Source of the DNA: Priapulus caudatus
Taxonomy: Eukaryota; Priapulida; Priapulimorpha; Priapulimorphida; Priapulidae
Assembly (NCBI RefSeq): GCF_000485595.1
Contig: NW_014578512.1
Location: 46,849-72,249, forward strand
DNA length: 25,401 nucleotides
Reading direction: 5' to 3'
Positions 9,890 to 18,431 of the stretch are shown one piece after another (positions within the stretch are counted from its first letter, which is position 1; the number at the start of each line of letters is the position of its first letter). The position numbers and the translations under genes are program-made. Under the pieces are notes generated by a model. It worked only from the letters and a program-made list of their open reading frames with translations. It searched no databases and was not told the DNA's origin.

Positions 9890-10899
9890 TACCCTTCCCG
9901 GCGGCGTTCTCTCTGCGCGGGTGGTCGCGCATGCGCAGGCGGGGTGGCTGGCTGAAGAAGACAGAACGGGTGACGACGCACTCTGCCCCCCACGGCGCTG
10001 CGTTTCTTAATGGGGTGCGCTCGCTCTAGATAGCTTTTTTCGATCGCACCCGATTAGAAACGCGAGCGCCGTGTGGCAGTAAGTATATAATATATACCTC
10101 CCCGTGTCTTTCAGTGGTGGGACCAAATTGGCGTTTTGTATCGAGTTCTCTGAGGCGACTCTGTGTACGTAACACGGGGCCGTTCTCCGTCCGGGGACTA
10201 CGGGAACATTGCGAAAAAAGATGTTGGGGCGCGCTTGCTTGCGTAGATTGAACGTCCGCTAGGTGCTGAGTGCCCCCGCCGCGTGTTACATTACAGGGTT
10301 TCTATGTTTTTGTTTTGTAAAAAAACCACTGATGTACAAAGTTTGAAAAATCTAGAATTTTAATGTGTCAACTTCAGTTGTGAGTTATTTGGCGAGGGCC
10401 CTGGCGGGTGTCGTGGCGCGGCCGCGGCTCTAGGTTTAGACATAGAGTTAGCTATGGGGCCTAGTCCTACCACCTTTTGTTCTACAAGGCTCCTCGGCGA
10501 ATCATAGAATCGTGTTCGGCTCGCGGCCGCGCCGTGAAATCCCCCGGGAGCTCTACTGCCCAGCGTGATAAACTATCAGGATCAAATTATCCAGTTAACA
10601 ATCTCTATAGGTCACACGTATAGTCGTCTTCTGAGTACAACTGTCTTTACCTATTTCAGGCGAGTAATAAATAATGACTTGCCGTAGTCTTGTCTTTTGT
10701 CACGTGCCAAAAGTGTGTACAATTTATTCTATTCAGCAGACATTAAAAATGGCCTCTATTGAAAGAAAAAACGATTGGGTCAGAATCGGGTAGGTGTTAA
10801 GAAAGCAAAGGTTTTGCGTTCAGTGTACAGTTTGCGTGCCAACATCCGCAGTCGTTTTCCACGGAGCATGCGCACTCGTCACTGTCTTATTAGTTGTGT

Positions 10900-10933
10900 C
10901 AGAGACAATAGAACAGTAATTTTATTGTCTCTG
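10900..10933. mobile_element. micro-hairpin insertion, copy 2
   Basis: This is a perfect inverted repeat with 11-bp arms (CAGAGACAATA and its complement) around a 12-bp loop. GTTGTGTC flanks both sides (10893-10900 and 10934-10941). It shares CAGAGACAATAG(A/G)ACA(C/G)TAAT with copy 1 at 3527. It would form a stable stem-loop in RNA if it lies in the musashi 3' UTR. Confidence 0.6.
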
Positions 10934-11493
10934 GTTGTGTCAGTGATGTTTGCGGTAGCGGTTTCAGCGCCCACACGTGGCGCCCCCCCGCGGGTGTTGG
11001 CAGGCGAGTTGTGTACGCGTGCCTCTTTGTTGCCGTTTGGTCGAGTGTCAATAAAGCAGTGGCGGATATTTTGGTCATGTAAAGGCGGGCCGCGAAACAA
11101 CGAGGCCCACCCTGTACATATGTGTTCTGGCTCAGTAGGCTCTAGTGTGAGGTCAGACCGCTTGCATCAGTCTAGGCCGAAGGTACCCGTTGGTGTCGTC
11201 TGTCGAGAACTTGACTGTGACAAGTGAGCAGCTTTAGAGTTGGCTTTAATACAGCCACGTTTCAGAGCAATAATGGTTATTTCTCCTTGGTGTGTGGTGC
11301 ATTTCTGGTTGGTCGAGAGGTGCGTGGGAATAAGCGTGGAAGTTCTATGTTGATACGTGCAGCGAGTTTCATGTGACTATTCTGAATATTTTTATCATAT
11401 GTGAACTTTGATGATGACAATGACGATGATGATGAAATTGATTCACACTGTTAAGAACTGTTCTTTTGTTGATATGTCCAGACTATATATACG

Positions 11494-11499
11494 AATAAA
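11494..11499 (+). terminator. candidate musashi poly(A) signal
   Basis: A canonical AATAAA is followed about 12-20 bp later by CA and a genomic A-run (11512-11520), then a T/G-rich stretch (GAGTCTTTTGTTATTT). This is the expected order of signal, cleavage region and downstream element. It lies about 480 bp from the stop codon of the convergent nucleoside hydrolase gene. AATAAA at 10666 and at 11050 are alternatives with less convincing downstream sequence. Confidence 0.5.
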
Positions 11500-11997
11500 G
11501 TGATGTTTGGCAAAAAAAAATACAGAGTCTTTTGTTATTTAGTCTTCAGCAATTTTGTTACATCATGAACATACATTACAAAATGGATCAACAACCAGGA
11601 AATCCTACGTGACTTGTAAATAATGCAGATCTCTTCCGATAGCATCAAAACTACCATTTTGGAAAGGGGATTTTGGAATATCTCTATTATCCACTCCTGA
11701 TATCATGCATAGTGTTTATAATATTGGGGATCAAAGGCAATTGTTCACGCCTAAAATAACTGACATGATCTGTCGACCGAGGTCCAATAAAATAACAAGG
11801 ACCACCAGACAATCGACCAGTTTGTTATCATTCTTTTGATTCCTGCCAACGTCGTTGCATAATCAAATAGTTTCATTACGATCACAAAATACATTAACTG
11901 AAAATTAATAGCAAAAATAGGACCTTTTCTAACAGTACTTGAAAAAAATCTTTTCCTGAAAAATATTCTGTCTGCCAGGTGGCGCCACGCGCGACAG

Positions 11998-12082
11998 CTA
12001 CAGCAGCATCTGCTCAAACATTAACCGCGCTCTGTCCATGTTCAGTTCGAGAACGACATCCACGTTTGGTTTCTTCTGCAGC
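11998..12082 (-). CDS. nucleoside hydrolase, last coding exon
   Basis: This is the terminal coding exon of an inosine-uridine-preferring nucleoside hydrolase (IUNH family; hydrolyses the N-glycosidic bond of ribonucleosides to free base and ribose). On the minus strand the acceptor TTCTCTATCGGCAG precedes one base that completes the lysine codon left open by the previous exon. Then comes LQKKPNVDVVLELNMDRA followed by RLMFEQMLL and a TAG stop. The pattern KKPNV...V..ELNM is typical of the C-terminal strand and helix of animal members (recalled). A CTCF-like CCAGGTGGCGCCA motif lies just downstream in the 3' UTR (11974-11987). No canonical AATAAA for this strand was seen between here and the musashi poly(A) site. 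Confidence 0.78.
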
Positions 12083-12427
12083 CTGCCGATAGAGAATATA
12101 TAGATGTACTCCGTGACCTTGCTACGCACAATTTCAAAACTGCCGACGGCTAATAGAAGCATAGTTAACCACGGGCCATCACCTATTGATGGGAATGCAC
12201 CCTTGGGTATTATTCATCGAGCCTCCACGCTCGCGAGTAAAATATAAGGGCCAAGAAATGCAAACAGTATCGCTGTAGCTAAAGGCCATGTTGTTACTGT
12301 GCAAGCGCGCTACAGCCGAGGGGGATCGGGAGCCATGCAAAATCGGAGTAGGGGATCGGATACAGGAGTCAATGCCCGTCTCCTTACGCGCTCGCTTCCT
12401 ACACTCACAGACGCCATCGATACATAC

Positions 12428-12519
12428 TTGTGCCTCCAATCGCACACCATCTGACCTCGGGTGACCTCTCCACGCAGCTCAACGCACGCGTAGACGCCCT
12501 CAGACTTGGCGACGACGTC
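12428..12519 (-). CDS. nucleoside hydrolase exon (TRGQM motif)
   Basis: This internal exon has 30 whole codons plus two bases. The acceptor CCTTTCCCTTTCAG opens phase 0 with DVVAKSEGVYACVELRG, then EVTRGQMVCDWRH, and the donor is AA|GTATGT. The stretch YA.VEL.GE.TRGQMV.DWR is a hallmark of animal IUNH-type hydrolases (recalled). The two trailing bases AA plus the G of the final exon make lysine, giving WRHK-LQKKPNV, so the junction is phase-consistent. The intron to the last exon spans 12083-12427; the intron upstream (12520-12996) contains a G-rich GGTAAG/GTAGGG tract. Confidence 0.83.
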
Positions 12520-12900
12520 CTGAAAGGGAAAGGTGTTGATTCGATAAAGCTGGTCATCTGAGAAAAATCACAACCTTGTTATTCCCACTAATATCCTCCG
12601 CCTTGGATATTGTTATGCTATTGTTGATTATGCTAGACTAGTTTGTAAGTATTTTTCATGCGTGCACGGAAATTTGTGCATGCATTGCCTGCAAATGCTG
12701 GCAGCATTTCGTTACTAAGTAGCGTTTTTAGAATGCATCTGTCGCAACCGCGTTTAGCGCACTAGCAGACGAACACCGAGCGAATAGGAAAAGTAAAACG
12801 CGCCAAAAAATCGATCCAAGTTTAAACAAATTGTGAAATTTCCACATTCTCATGCGACTTCGGGGGGAAACCTTGCAGGCAGCGCGCGCTTAGAAACTCG

Positions 12901-12980
12901 CGCCCTGCGAAGTAGGGGTAAGGAACGCGGGGTAAGGAAGTAGGGGTAGAGGTAAGGGTAAGGAAGTAGGGGTAGGGAAC
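12901..12980 (+). repeat. short G-rich direct repeats in a nucleoside hydrolase intron
   Basis: GGTAAGGAA and AGTAGGGGTAG alternate several times. On the transcribed minus strand this is C-rich, so it does not form an RNA G-quadruplex in the hydrolase transcript. Confidence 0.7.
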
Positions 12981-12996
12981 ACGGTGGCTATGTCAC

Positions 12997-13140
12997 CCCA
13001 TCAACAGCTAGTGTCATCGCGAGCCAGTCACATGCGACGTATCCAGGCTGATTCAAGTGCCATCGCAGGTGATCCCGCGAGATGGATCGGAGGAAGTGGG
13101 CCTTCGGCGTGTCAGCATCTACGCACCGATGATAGACGTC
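12997..13140 (-). CDS. nucleoside hydrolase exon, duplicate copy 2
   Basis: This internal exon of exactly 48 codons is phase 0 at both ends. The acceptor is CTGCATATTTGTAG and the donor GTGACA. It reads DVYHRCVDADTPKAHFL, RSISRDHLRWHLNQ, PGYVACDWLAMTLAVDG. The ACD.LAM..AVD motif corresponds to the family segment around the catalytic-site His-Asp pair of protozoan enzymes; here Cys-Asp replaces it, as I recall for one subgroup of the family. It joins in frame to DVVAKS of the next exon, parallel to the family pattern AI(N/D)..VV..SE. It is homologous along its length to the exon at 13195-13344. The donor is non-consensus after GTGA, so its exact end is the least certain part. Confidence 0.72.
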
Positions 13141-13194
13141 CTACAAATATGCAGAGAGAGTGAGAGAGATGGAGCGTGAGGAGTAGCGTCACAC

Positions 13195-13344
13195 CTCATT
13201 AGGGGGGGCCGCCATAACGAGCAGGTCGCACGCGCGGAATCCCGGGTGCGCCGCGTTCTTCAAGCGTCCCACGTAACCGACCGTGACGGCTTTCACGAGG
13301 CGGCCTCTCTTGCCGGGCGTGCTCACCCAGTCTTCATACCAGTC
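13195..13344 (-). CDS. nucleoside hydrolase exon, duplicate copy 1
   Basis: This internal exon of exactly 50 codons is phase 0 at both ends. The acceptor is GTGTGCTTGCAG and the donor GAG|GTGTGA. It reads DWYEDWVSTPGKRGRLVKAV, TVGYVGRLKNAAH, PGFRACDLLVMAAPPNE. It joins in frame to SWLPW of the upstream exon, giving LPW-DWYEDWV as in relatives (PW.(F/W)YD.WV, recalled). It aligns with the exon at 12997-13140: shared D.Y, P.K, PG(F/Y) and ACD.L.M in the same order with one short gap. Copy 1 matches the family best at its start (DWYEDWV); copy 2 matches best at its end (LAM..AVD). The intron between the copies is only 54 bp. Confidence 0.75.
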
Positions 13345-13758
13345 CTGCAAGCACACGCGACGCTACATGCTGCAACCAGCTACAGTGCTATCCGTAACGC
13401 ATCGACATTGTATCAGGGGTTAATAATAATAACTGCCTAACTGACATGTTTTGTTGGGCTTGCATTTGAAACGTAAACAATACGACTTCATCCATTACAC
13501 AAGTATCAATCCATATGTTCAGGCAAGGAATGCAAAAATAACTGCATGCATAACATCTGGCAGTTTCTTTCCTTTTCATTTGTCATCAGAGCTGCGCTTT
13601 AGCGCAGTGCATGGCAACACATTTACACAACAAACTCTTGCGGTAATCATTATTAGAAAATTGCAGCAGAATGAAACGAACAATTACCTATTCATACACG
13701 ATATGGTGACACTACGGAAGTCCACCATACTATAGAAATATAGATTGGTGATACACAC

Positions 13759-13898
13759 CCATGGCAACCAACTGTTCTGGCAGACCTCCCAGCCGATTTG
13801 CTTGATGCGACACTGGAATCCACTCAGCACGACGAAGGCTGCCTCAGGATCCACAGAGAAGTTGAATTCTGCAGCCACCCCTTTAACGTTACCAACGC
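13759..13898 (-). CDS. nucleoside hydrolase exon (AEFNF active-site motif)
   Basis: This internal exon has 2 bases plus 46 codons. The acceptor TTTCTTGTACCAG precedes it and TGG|GTGTGT ends it in phase 0. It reads VGNVKGVAAEFNFSVDPEAA, FVVLSGFQCRIKQIGWEV, CQNSWLPW. GN......AEFN..VDPEAA is the diagnostic IUNH segment that contributes ribose-contacting Asn, Glu and Asn residues in the Crithidia enzyme. This is the firmest evidence for the family. The preceding exon must end with one base of a split glycine-type codon and should carry the family GPLTN segment. I could not find it, or the DxDxxxDD metal-binding exon, anywhere between here and 25401. The gene is therefore either split by an intron longer than 11.5 kb or truncated. 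Confidence 0.86.
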
Positions 13899-13964
13899 CT
13901 GGTACAAGAAATGATACATACCGAAAATGTTTCATCACACACAGTGAAAAAATTAATTTTTTTC

Positions 13965-14215
13965 TTTCCGGGGCTCTTTTTGCAAACCCCCCAAAATTTC
14001 GGGGGCTACTTTTTCATTTTCCAGGGCTCTTTTTCCACTTTCCAGGGCGACTTTTTTCCAGGGCTGTTTCCTCNGCCTCAGAACTCGGCCTGATGGGCTT
14101 CTGGAAAAAAATGTCCGCCTTACCACTTGGAAAGTGGAAAAAGGCCCTTGGAAAATGAAAAAGTAGCCCCCGAAATTTGGGGGGGGGGGGTTTGCAAAAA
14201 GAGCCCCGGGAAAAA
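13965..14215. mobile_element. large hairpin (foldback-type) element with unresolved base
   Basis: The left arm (about 13965-14043; CCGGGGCTCTTTTTGCAAA, then CCCC..AAATTTCGGGGGC, then TACTTTTTCATTTTCC) is repeated as its complement at about 14129-14215, and the interior also pairs (GGCGACTTTTTTCCAG with CTGGAAAAAAATGTCCGCC). An N at 14074 lies close to the apex, consistent with difficulty reading through a hairpin. A related partial unit (CGACTTTTTC, CGGGGGCTCTTTTTGGCA) is at about 15274-15350. There is no coding capacity. Confidence 0.8.
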
Positions 14216-14320
14216 ATGAAAGTGTCAACGACACTGTAGCTCACCCCAAAAAAGGACACAAATGAGTGAGTAAGAAGAAGTCAGTTTTCATTGAGCAGAC
14301 CATCGACATACATACATTAT
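14212..14320 (+). repeat. dispersed repeat family, copy 1
   Basis: GAAAGTGTCAACGACACTGT, GTAGCTCACC, AAAAAAGGACACAAATGA, AGAAGAAGTCAGTTTT, ATTGAGCA and ACATTATAGAAACGA occur in this order. The same series occurs on the opposite strand at about 15880-15996, and the last part again at about 19553-19665. It is probably a transposon end, immediately adjacent to the hairpin element. Confidence 0.75.
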
Positions 14321-14469
14321 AGAAACGATTGCCATCTGTATATCCGCAATAATAATTTATAAACCAAAATGAATCACAATTTGTGACGTAGATGGCGCTA
14401 TAACCCGCTTTGTAGCGATGGCATTTGAATAAATAGGTTATGCTGCGTTCCGACATGTTTTATAAATTT

Positions 14470-14880
14470 TTACTCTAATATAGACGTTTTATCGGGCAGG
14501 GTGGAGAGGAAATACCAATTTTGCATTAAAGATATTGTCAAATGAGAAGTTTTGAGAAAGCGGCCCGCGAGGCACGTGTGTATGGCTGTGCACATCGACG
14601 CTGCATACGTGCCTGCTGGCAGGGGCGGCATTGATTGAAGTACGGGGGGGGGGCACGATTGTTTCAGCGTGGTACTAATCACTACTAAAATGTAGAGGGT
14701 TGGCATTGCTGGACTATGAGAGAGCGACAGCAAAACTCTTTTGGGGAATTGACGAAAAAGCTACAATCGGGAATGACACTCGAGTGTGCCGGCAGGGAAA
14801 AATATACGTGTGAATTTCATTAGGATTTTCCATGGATTACCATTCTATAATCCTACGGGTCGTTGGTCCTACGGGTCTAC
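14470..14880. other. no gene seen
   Basis: This is AT-moderate sequence with a G-run near 14645 and several short open frames that lack domains or codon-like structure. Nothing in it can be assigned. Confidence 0.5.
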
Positions 14881-15055
14881 GTAGGCACGCCTGCAAGCAC
14901 ATACGCATGCACGCATGCAGGCACGCACGCACGCGCACACATGCACGCCAGCACACACAGGCACGCACGCACGCGTGCAGGCACACCGGCATGCACGCAC
15001 GCACGCGCGCAGGCACACACGCAAGCACACGCACAGGCACACAGCCACACACGTA
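14881..15055 (+). repeat. degenerate CACG/GCAC tandem tract
   Basis: GCACGCACGC, GCAGGCACAC and related 4-10-bp units repeat for about 175 bp, in opposite strand polarity to the TGCG tracts of the musashi introns. All overlapping open frames on both strands are artefacts of it. Confidence 0.88.
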
Positions 15056-15548
15056 TATACCCGCGGGCGGCGGCCCGCGCTTGATTGAATGCAATACAGT
15101 ACAGTACACACATGCATGCTTAAATGGTAAACACTTGACAGTCACACCGTACCATGAATTCTACCGCGCCGTGGAACCGGCTGCCGCTAGTGGCATAGGC
15201 CTAGGCATCGCAGCGCAGCAACGCCGAGCGAGAGCGGCAAGGGGCGGGACCGACCTGGACAATCGATTTCCAGGACGACTTTTTCTTTTGGGGTCGCCCC
15301 CGATATCATGTTTTCGGGGGCTCTTTTTGGCATTTCGGGGGCGAAATCGCCCGCCGCCCCCGTGTATTTTTTTCCCTGCTACATAAGCTTCCCTGAAGTG
15401 TTCCCGTTGGTTTGCGCTATTATTATCATGTACCATAGTTTATTCTGGATTTTTACTAAACGTTTAAATGTAGTAAAAAAATTTTGAAATTAACAGTGAA
15501 GTGGCAGAAGTACATACTAAACAGTCCAAAAGTAAAGAAACAGAATTT

Positions 15549-15619
15549 CCCGAGGTGGGATTCGAACCCAGAATCAATGGTTTTGGAGTACGGTGCTTTA
15601 TGCATTCGGCCACTGGGGC
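15549..15619 (-). repeat. tRNA-Arg-like pseudogene or SINE head
   Basis: On the minus strand the sequence GCCCCAGTGGCCGAATGCAT begins like tRNA-Arg(CCT), continues with AAAGCACCG and an anticodon-arm relic (CTCCAAA), then keeps an intact T-arm (GGGTTCGAATCCC) that serves as B box. The acceptor stem has at least one mismatch (CTCGGGA against GCCCCAG), and the anticodon position reads CCA. It is therefore probably not a functional tRNA. A tRNA-derived SINE is the likeliest reading, with its body running to lower coordinates towards the A-rich stretch near 15475. Confidence 0.65.
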
Positions 15620-15879
15620 GGTATGGTTACAGAACATAATTAACACGTTGGAGATAGACAACATATATCCCTCGTTCTATTTATAGATTGTGTACAGATT
15701 TTCAAGATTTCCCTCGCAAAATCACATTTTTGGAGGTTACATTTTCTTCCAAAGTTGAGAGGCAGGATACGGAATCATTATCGACACGTGGTGTACGTTT
15801 CATGCCCAGCCATTCACCCCCTCCGGAGTTTTTAGCTGAAATGTCTTACTTTAATAGTATAGATATAATGGGAGTTCTC

Positions 15880-15996
15880 CCATATATATACTCTTCGTTT
15901 CTATAATGTACGTCAATGGTTGCTCAATTAAAACTGACTTCTTCTCACTCAATCATTTGTGTCCTTTTTTGTGGTGAGCTACAGTGTCATTGACAC
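15880..15996 (-). repeat. dispersed repeat family, copy 2
   Basis: On the minus strand it gives GAAAGTGTCAATGACACTGT, GTAGCTCACCACAAAAAAGG, ACACAAATGA, AGAAGAAGTCAGTTTT, ATTGAGCAACCATTGACGTA and CATTATAGAAACGA, matching copy 1 at 14212. Next comes the imperfect palindrome AGTATATATATGGGAGAACT-CCCATTATA, which is shared with copy 3 near 19560. Just outside, TACGCCACTGG near 16060 resembles the end of another common invertebrate repeat also seen near 25030. Confidence 0.75.
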
Positions 15997-16333
15997 TTTC
16001 ATTAATTTCTACTTTAGGATCAACAGGGGGACCATGATGCCCTTTGGCCCCCTAACTACGCCACTGGTATTAGGTAGGCCTAAGTAATAGTATATATATG
16101 AATAATGCAACAGAGTAGCATTATCTGCAGATAAGTTACGGAATGACAGGAAGCTAAACTTAAAATGATCCTTAGAAGATGATACATGTCGAAAGCAATT
16201 AATTGTAATGCTTAGTGCAACCAACAACCTTTAATATTTATCAAGCAAGAGGGAATGCCAATCCTCACCTGGCTATGATAAATTTAATGAAAAGTTATAA
16301 GTATAGCGTACGCGAAGAGGAGGCCTGTTAAGT

Positions 16334-17287
16334 CACAGGCACTTGGAACATCTCAATAAAAAAAAGGTAAATAAACACGAAATGTATTTACTACCAAAGT
16401 CTTAATGTTTCTCTACTCTATTTCGCCTATTTTTGCCACTAATTACCCGTAAATGTCGGTGAAATGCTCATCTGCAACACACAAGTACACCGCACGCACG
16501 CCCTGTGCACAAACAACATGAATAAGAGAGCAGGTAGGAAAGCGTGATTGCAAAATTCGCTCGACTCTCGCTTCATTTCACACCTTTACAGCCCAAATAC
16601 ACCAACAACAGCTTCCATCTTGGTATCTTTGTGTAGCTAAATGTTCACTTGTTCGAATTATAACTCTGTCCTTTGTTCTTACCTACTCCCGCCAGAGATA
16701 TGTCGTGAAATCTTGCAGGAAATGTTCTCAAAATGTAAATAGGACGTATCATCCGAAAATCCCTAACGTCGCTACTTTCGATCGATCGCTGTAGTCGTGT
16801 GTGTGTGTCGTCATGCCCGCGCGCATTGTGCTTGGCTTGGCGGGCCTCGAAACGGAGCTCGGAGGCAGGCAGCAGCTCATCCCGGCATGCAATGCGCCGC
16901 CATTACTCGTGTATAAGCAGACATCTCGTCCTCCTTACATTTTCACGGAGAGAACAAGTTATAATTCGAACAAGTGAACATTTAGCTACACATATATACC
17001 AAGATGGAAGCTTTGATTGGTGTATTTTGGCTGTGAAGGTGTTAAATAAAGCGAGCGTCGAGCGAATTTTGCGATCACGCTTTCCTACCTGCTCTCTTAT
17101 TCATGTTGTTTGTGCACAGGGCGTGCATGCGGTGTACTTGTGTGTTGCAGATGAGCATTTGACCGGCATTTACGGGTAATTAGTGGCAATAATAGGCGAA
17201 ATAGAGTATAGAAACAGTAAGACTTTGGTAGTGAATACGTTTCGTGTTTATTGACCCTTTTTTATTGAGACGTTCCAAGTGCCTGTG
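16334..17287. mobile_element. 954-bp element with arms of about 340 bp and 8-bp near-TSD
   Basis: The left arm (16334 to about 16665) is an imperfect inverted copy of the right arm (about 16948-17287). The outer ends are CACAGGCACTTGGAAC and its complement. Shared inner blocks include CACGAAA.GTATT.ACTACCAA, GCCACTAATTACCCGTAAAT and TGTGCACAAACAACATGAAT, ending at TTCACTTGTTCGAATTATAA. Flanks TGTTAAGT (16326-16333) and TGTCAAGT (17288-17295) agree at 7 of 8 positions, as expected of an old target-site duplication. Long arms with an 8-9-bp duplication suggest a hAT or Mutator-like non-autonomous element. The open frame at 16799-17179 runs through the right arm and has no recognised domain. Confidence 0.82.
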
Positions 17288-17347
17288 TGTCAAGTTGGGC
17301 CCAAACAATATTGATCAGCATTTTAGGGACGGTGTTTAAAACCCACA

Positions 17348-17409
17348 CAGTTGCCGCAGGCGCTGGCCTGGTTGGCGCTGGCTTGGTTGGCGCAGGCCTG
17401 CGGCAACTG
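17348..17409. repeat. inverted repeat with 14-bp perfect arms
   Basis: CAGTTGCCGCAGGC and its complement flank a 34-bp centre made of two GCTGGCYTGGTTGGC units. No matching flanking duplication is seen, so mobility is not supported. Confidence 0.75.
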
Positions 17410-17469
17410 TACGCGGGCTATAGTACTAGAGGTAAAGTGTATAGGGCACCAGCCTGGCAAAGCTTATTC

Positions 17470-18020
17470 TAATATGGGGAGAAACATAGTTTTAAATGTC
17501 AGGAACCGAATTTTAGAATTGTCAAAGCTAAGGAACAATGCGCTTTCTTACAAATTTAATCAATTTGGGTATTCCAGCGAAGATTGCTTCTAAGAATGAC
17601 ACGCAATTATTTGTAAACATGTAGGTGTAAAATATGTTACAGCAAGTAACTAAAGGTCAAGGGTGATTTCAAGCTTGTAATGTGAAGAATTCTACATTTT
17701 TTAGCATTGAACGACATACGCCATGTTGTTGCCTGCTTCTCAGCACGAGTAAGATATGGAGAGTCGCTTGGATTATCACATTTCTATTCATGAGTTGGTT
17801 GCTGTAGGAAGTTTATAGATGTTATGCGAGAGAATGAATGAAACACATTTCAACAGGCTAACGGTTGTGTGTGCAACTGTAGATGCAGCCAAAGCTTTAT
17901 CAAATGTGGCGTTTAATATTAACAGGCATTAATCCATATATAATATTTATCTTTGACACTTCTGCTTTCTTGGCATTACAGGTGGCCGAATTAAAGCAAT
18001 GCAGTTATTCTGTTTCCAAC
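17470..18020. other. no gene seen
   Basis: AT-rich sequence without long open frames, splice-bounded exons or obvious repeats. Confidence 0.5.
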
Positions 18021-18025
18021 TGATA

Positions 18026-18431
18026 TCACGGGTAGAAATAAGGAGAGAAAAAAGAGATGGTCCACAGGACCATCTAGTTTGAAGTTTAGATGGTCATCCT
18101 AAATTTTTGATAGTCCTCCTAAATGTCAAATTGTTCTCTAAAAGTAATGCGTAAGCAAGCGTAAGAAAGAGATTTTACAAATTACATGGTGATAAAATGG
18201 TTTTAAATAATTATTCACCTACAATGAATGTATCAAATGATACAGTAATTGTTTATTCACTTTAATAGTATATTGGTTAATAACGTTGTTTGCTATGGTC
18301 AACACGAGGATTAGCAATAATCGAAAGGTGGAAACTTCAAAGAAAATTACCGTAAAATGGGACCAAAACATTCAATGGTCTGTCCGGATGGCCCCAGACC
18401 ATCGGACCATCGCTTATTTTGACCCCTGTGA
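18026..18431. mobile_element. MITE of about 406 bp with TA flanks and GATGGTCC hairpins
   Basis: The left end TCACGGGTAGAAATAAGGAG resembles the complement of the right end, TCACAGGGGTCAAAATAAGC, and TA dinucleotides flank both sides (18024-18025 and 18432-18433). Just inside each end are GATGGTCC-type stems: AGATGGTCC-ACA-GGACCATCT near 18056-18076, and ATGGTCTG...CAGACCAT with GGACCATCG near 18376-18412. TA flanks suggest a Tc1/mariner-type origin. There is no coding capacity. Confidence 0.6.

Larger units (their letters stand above)
4176..11515 (+). other. putative long musashi 3' UTR (no other gene seen)
   Basis: No convincing coding exon was found between the musashi stop and the AATAAA at 11494. 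Open frames here are short, biased by repeats or GC content, and lack recognisable domains. The longest, 150 codons at 10775-11227, has no family resemblance and runs through a hairpin insertion. The stretch could be one long 3' UTR (vertebrate MSI2 also has a long one) or a shorter UTR plus intergenic DNA. Candidate earlier poly(A) signals are AATAAA at 10666 and 11050. Contents include AT and TGCG microsatellites near 4.53-4.70 kb, a CTG tract at 8457-8571, many CTCF-like motifs and the hairpin at 10900. Confidence 0.4.

Noticed and set aside
10775-11227. 150-codon open frame on the plus strand
   Set aside because: No recognisable domain; it runs through a hairpin insertion with target duplications and lies upstream of poly(A) signals in the likely 3' UTR. 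Chance openness in GC-rich DNA is more likely.
15549-15619. Functional tRNA gene
   Set aside because: The T-arm is intact, but the acceptor stem is mismatched and the anticodon arm is degenerate, so a SINE or pseudogene is more likely.
17348-17409. Mobile element based on the 14-bp inverted repeat
   Set aside because: No matching direct repeats flank it and no second copy was seen in the window.
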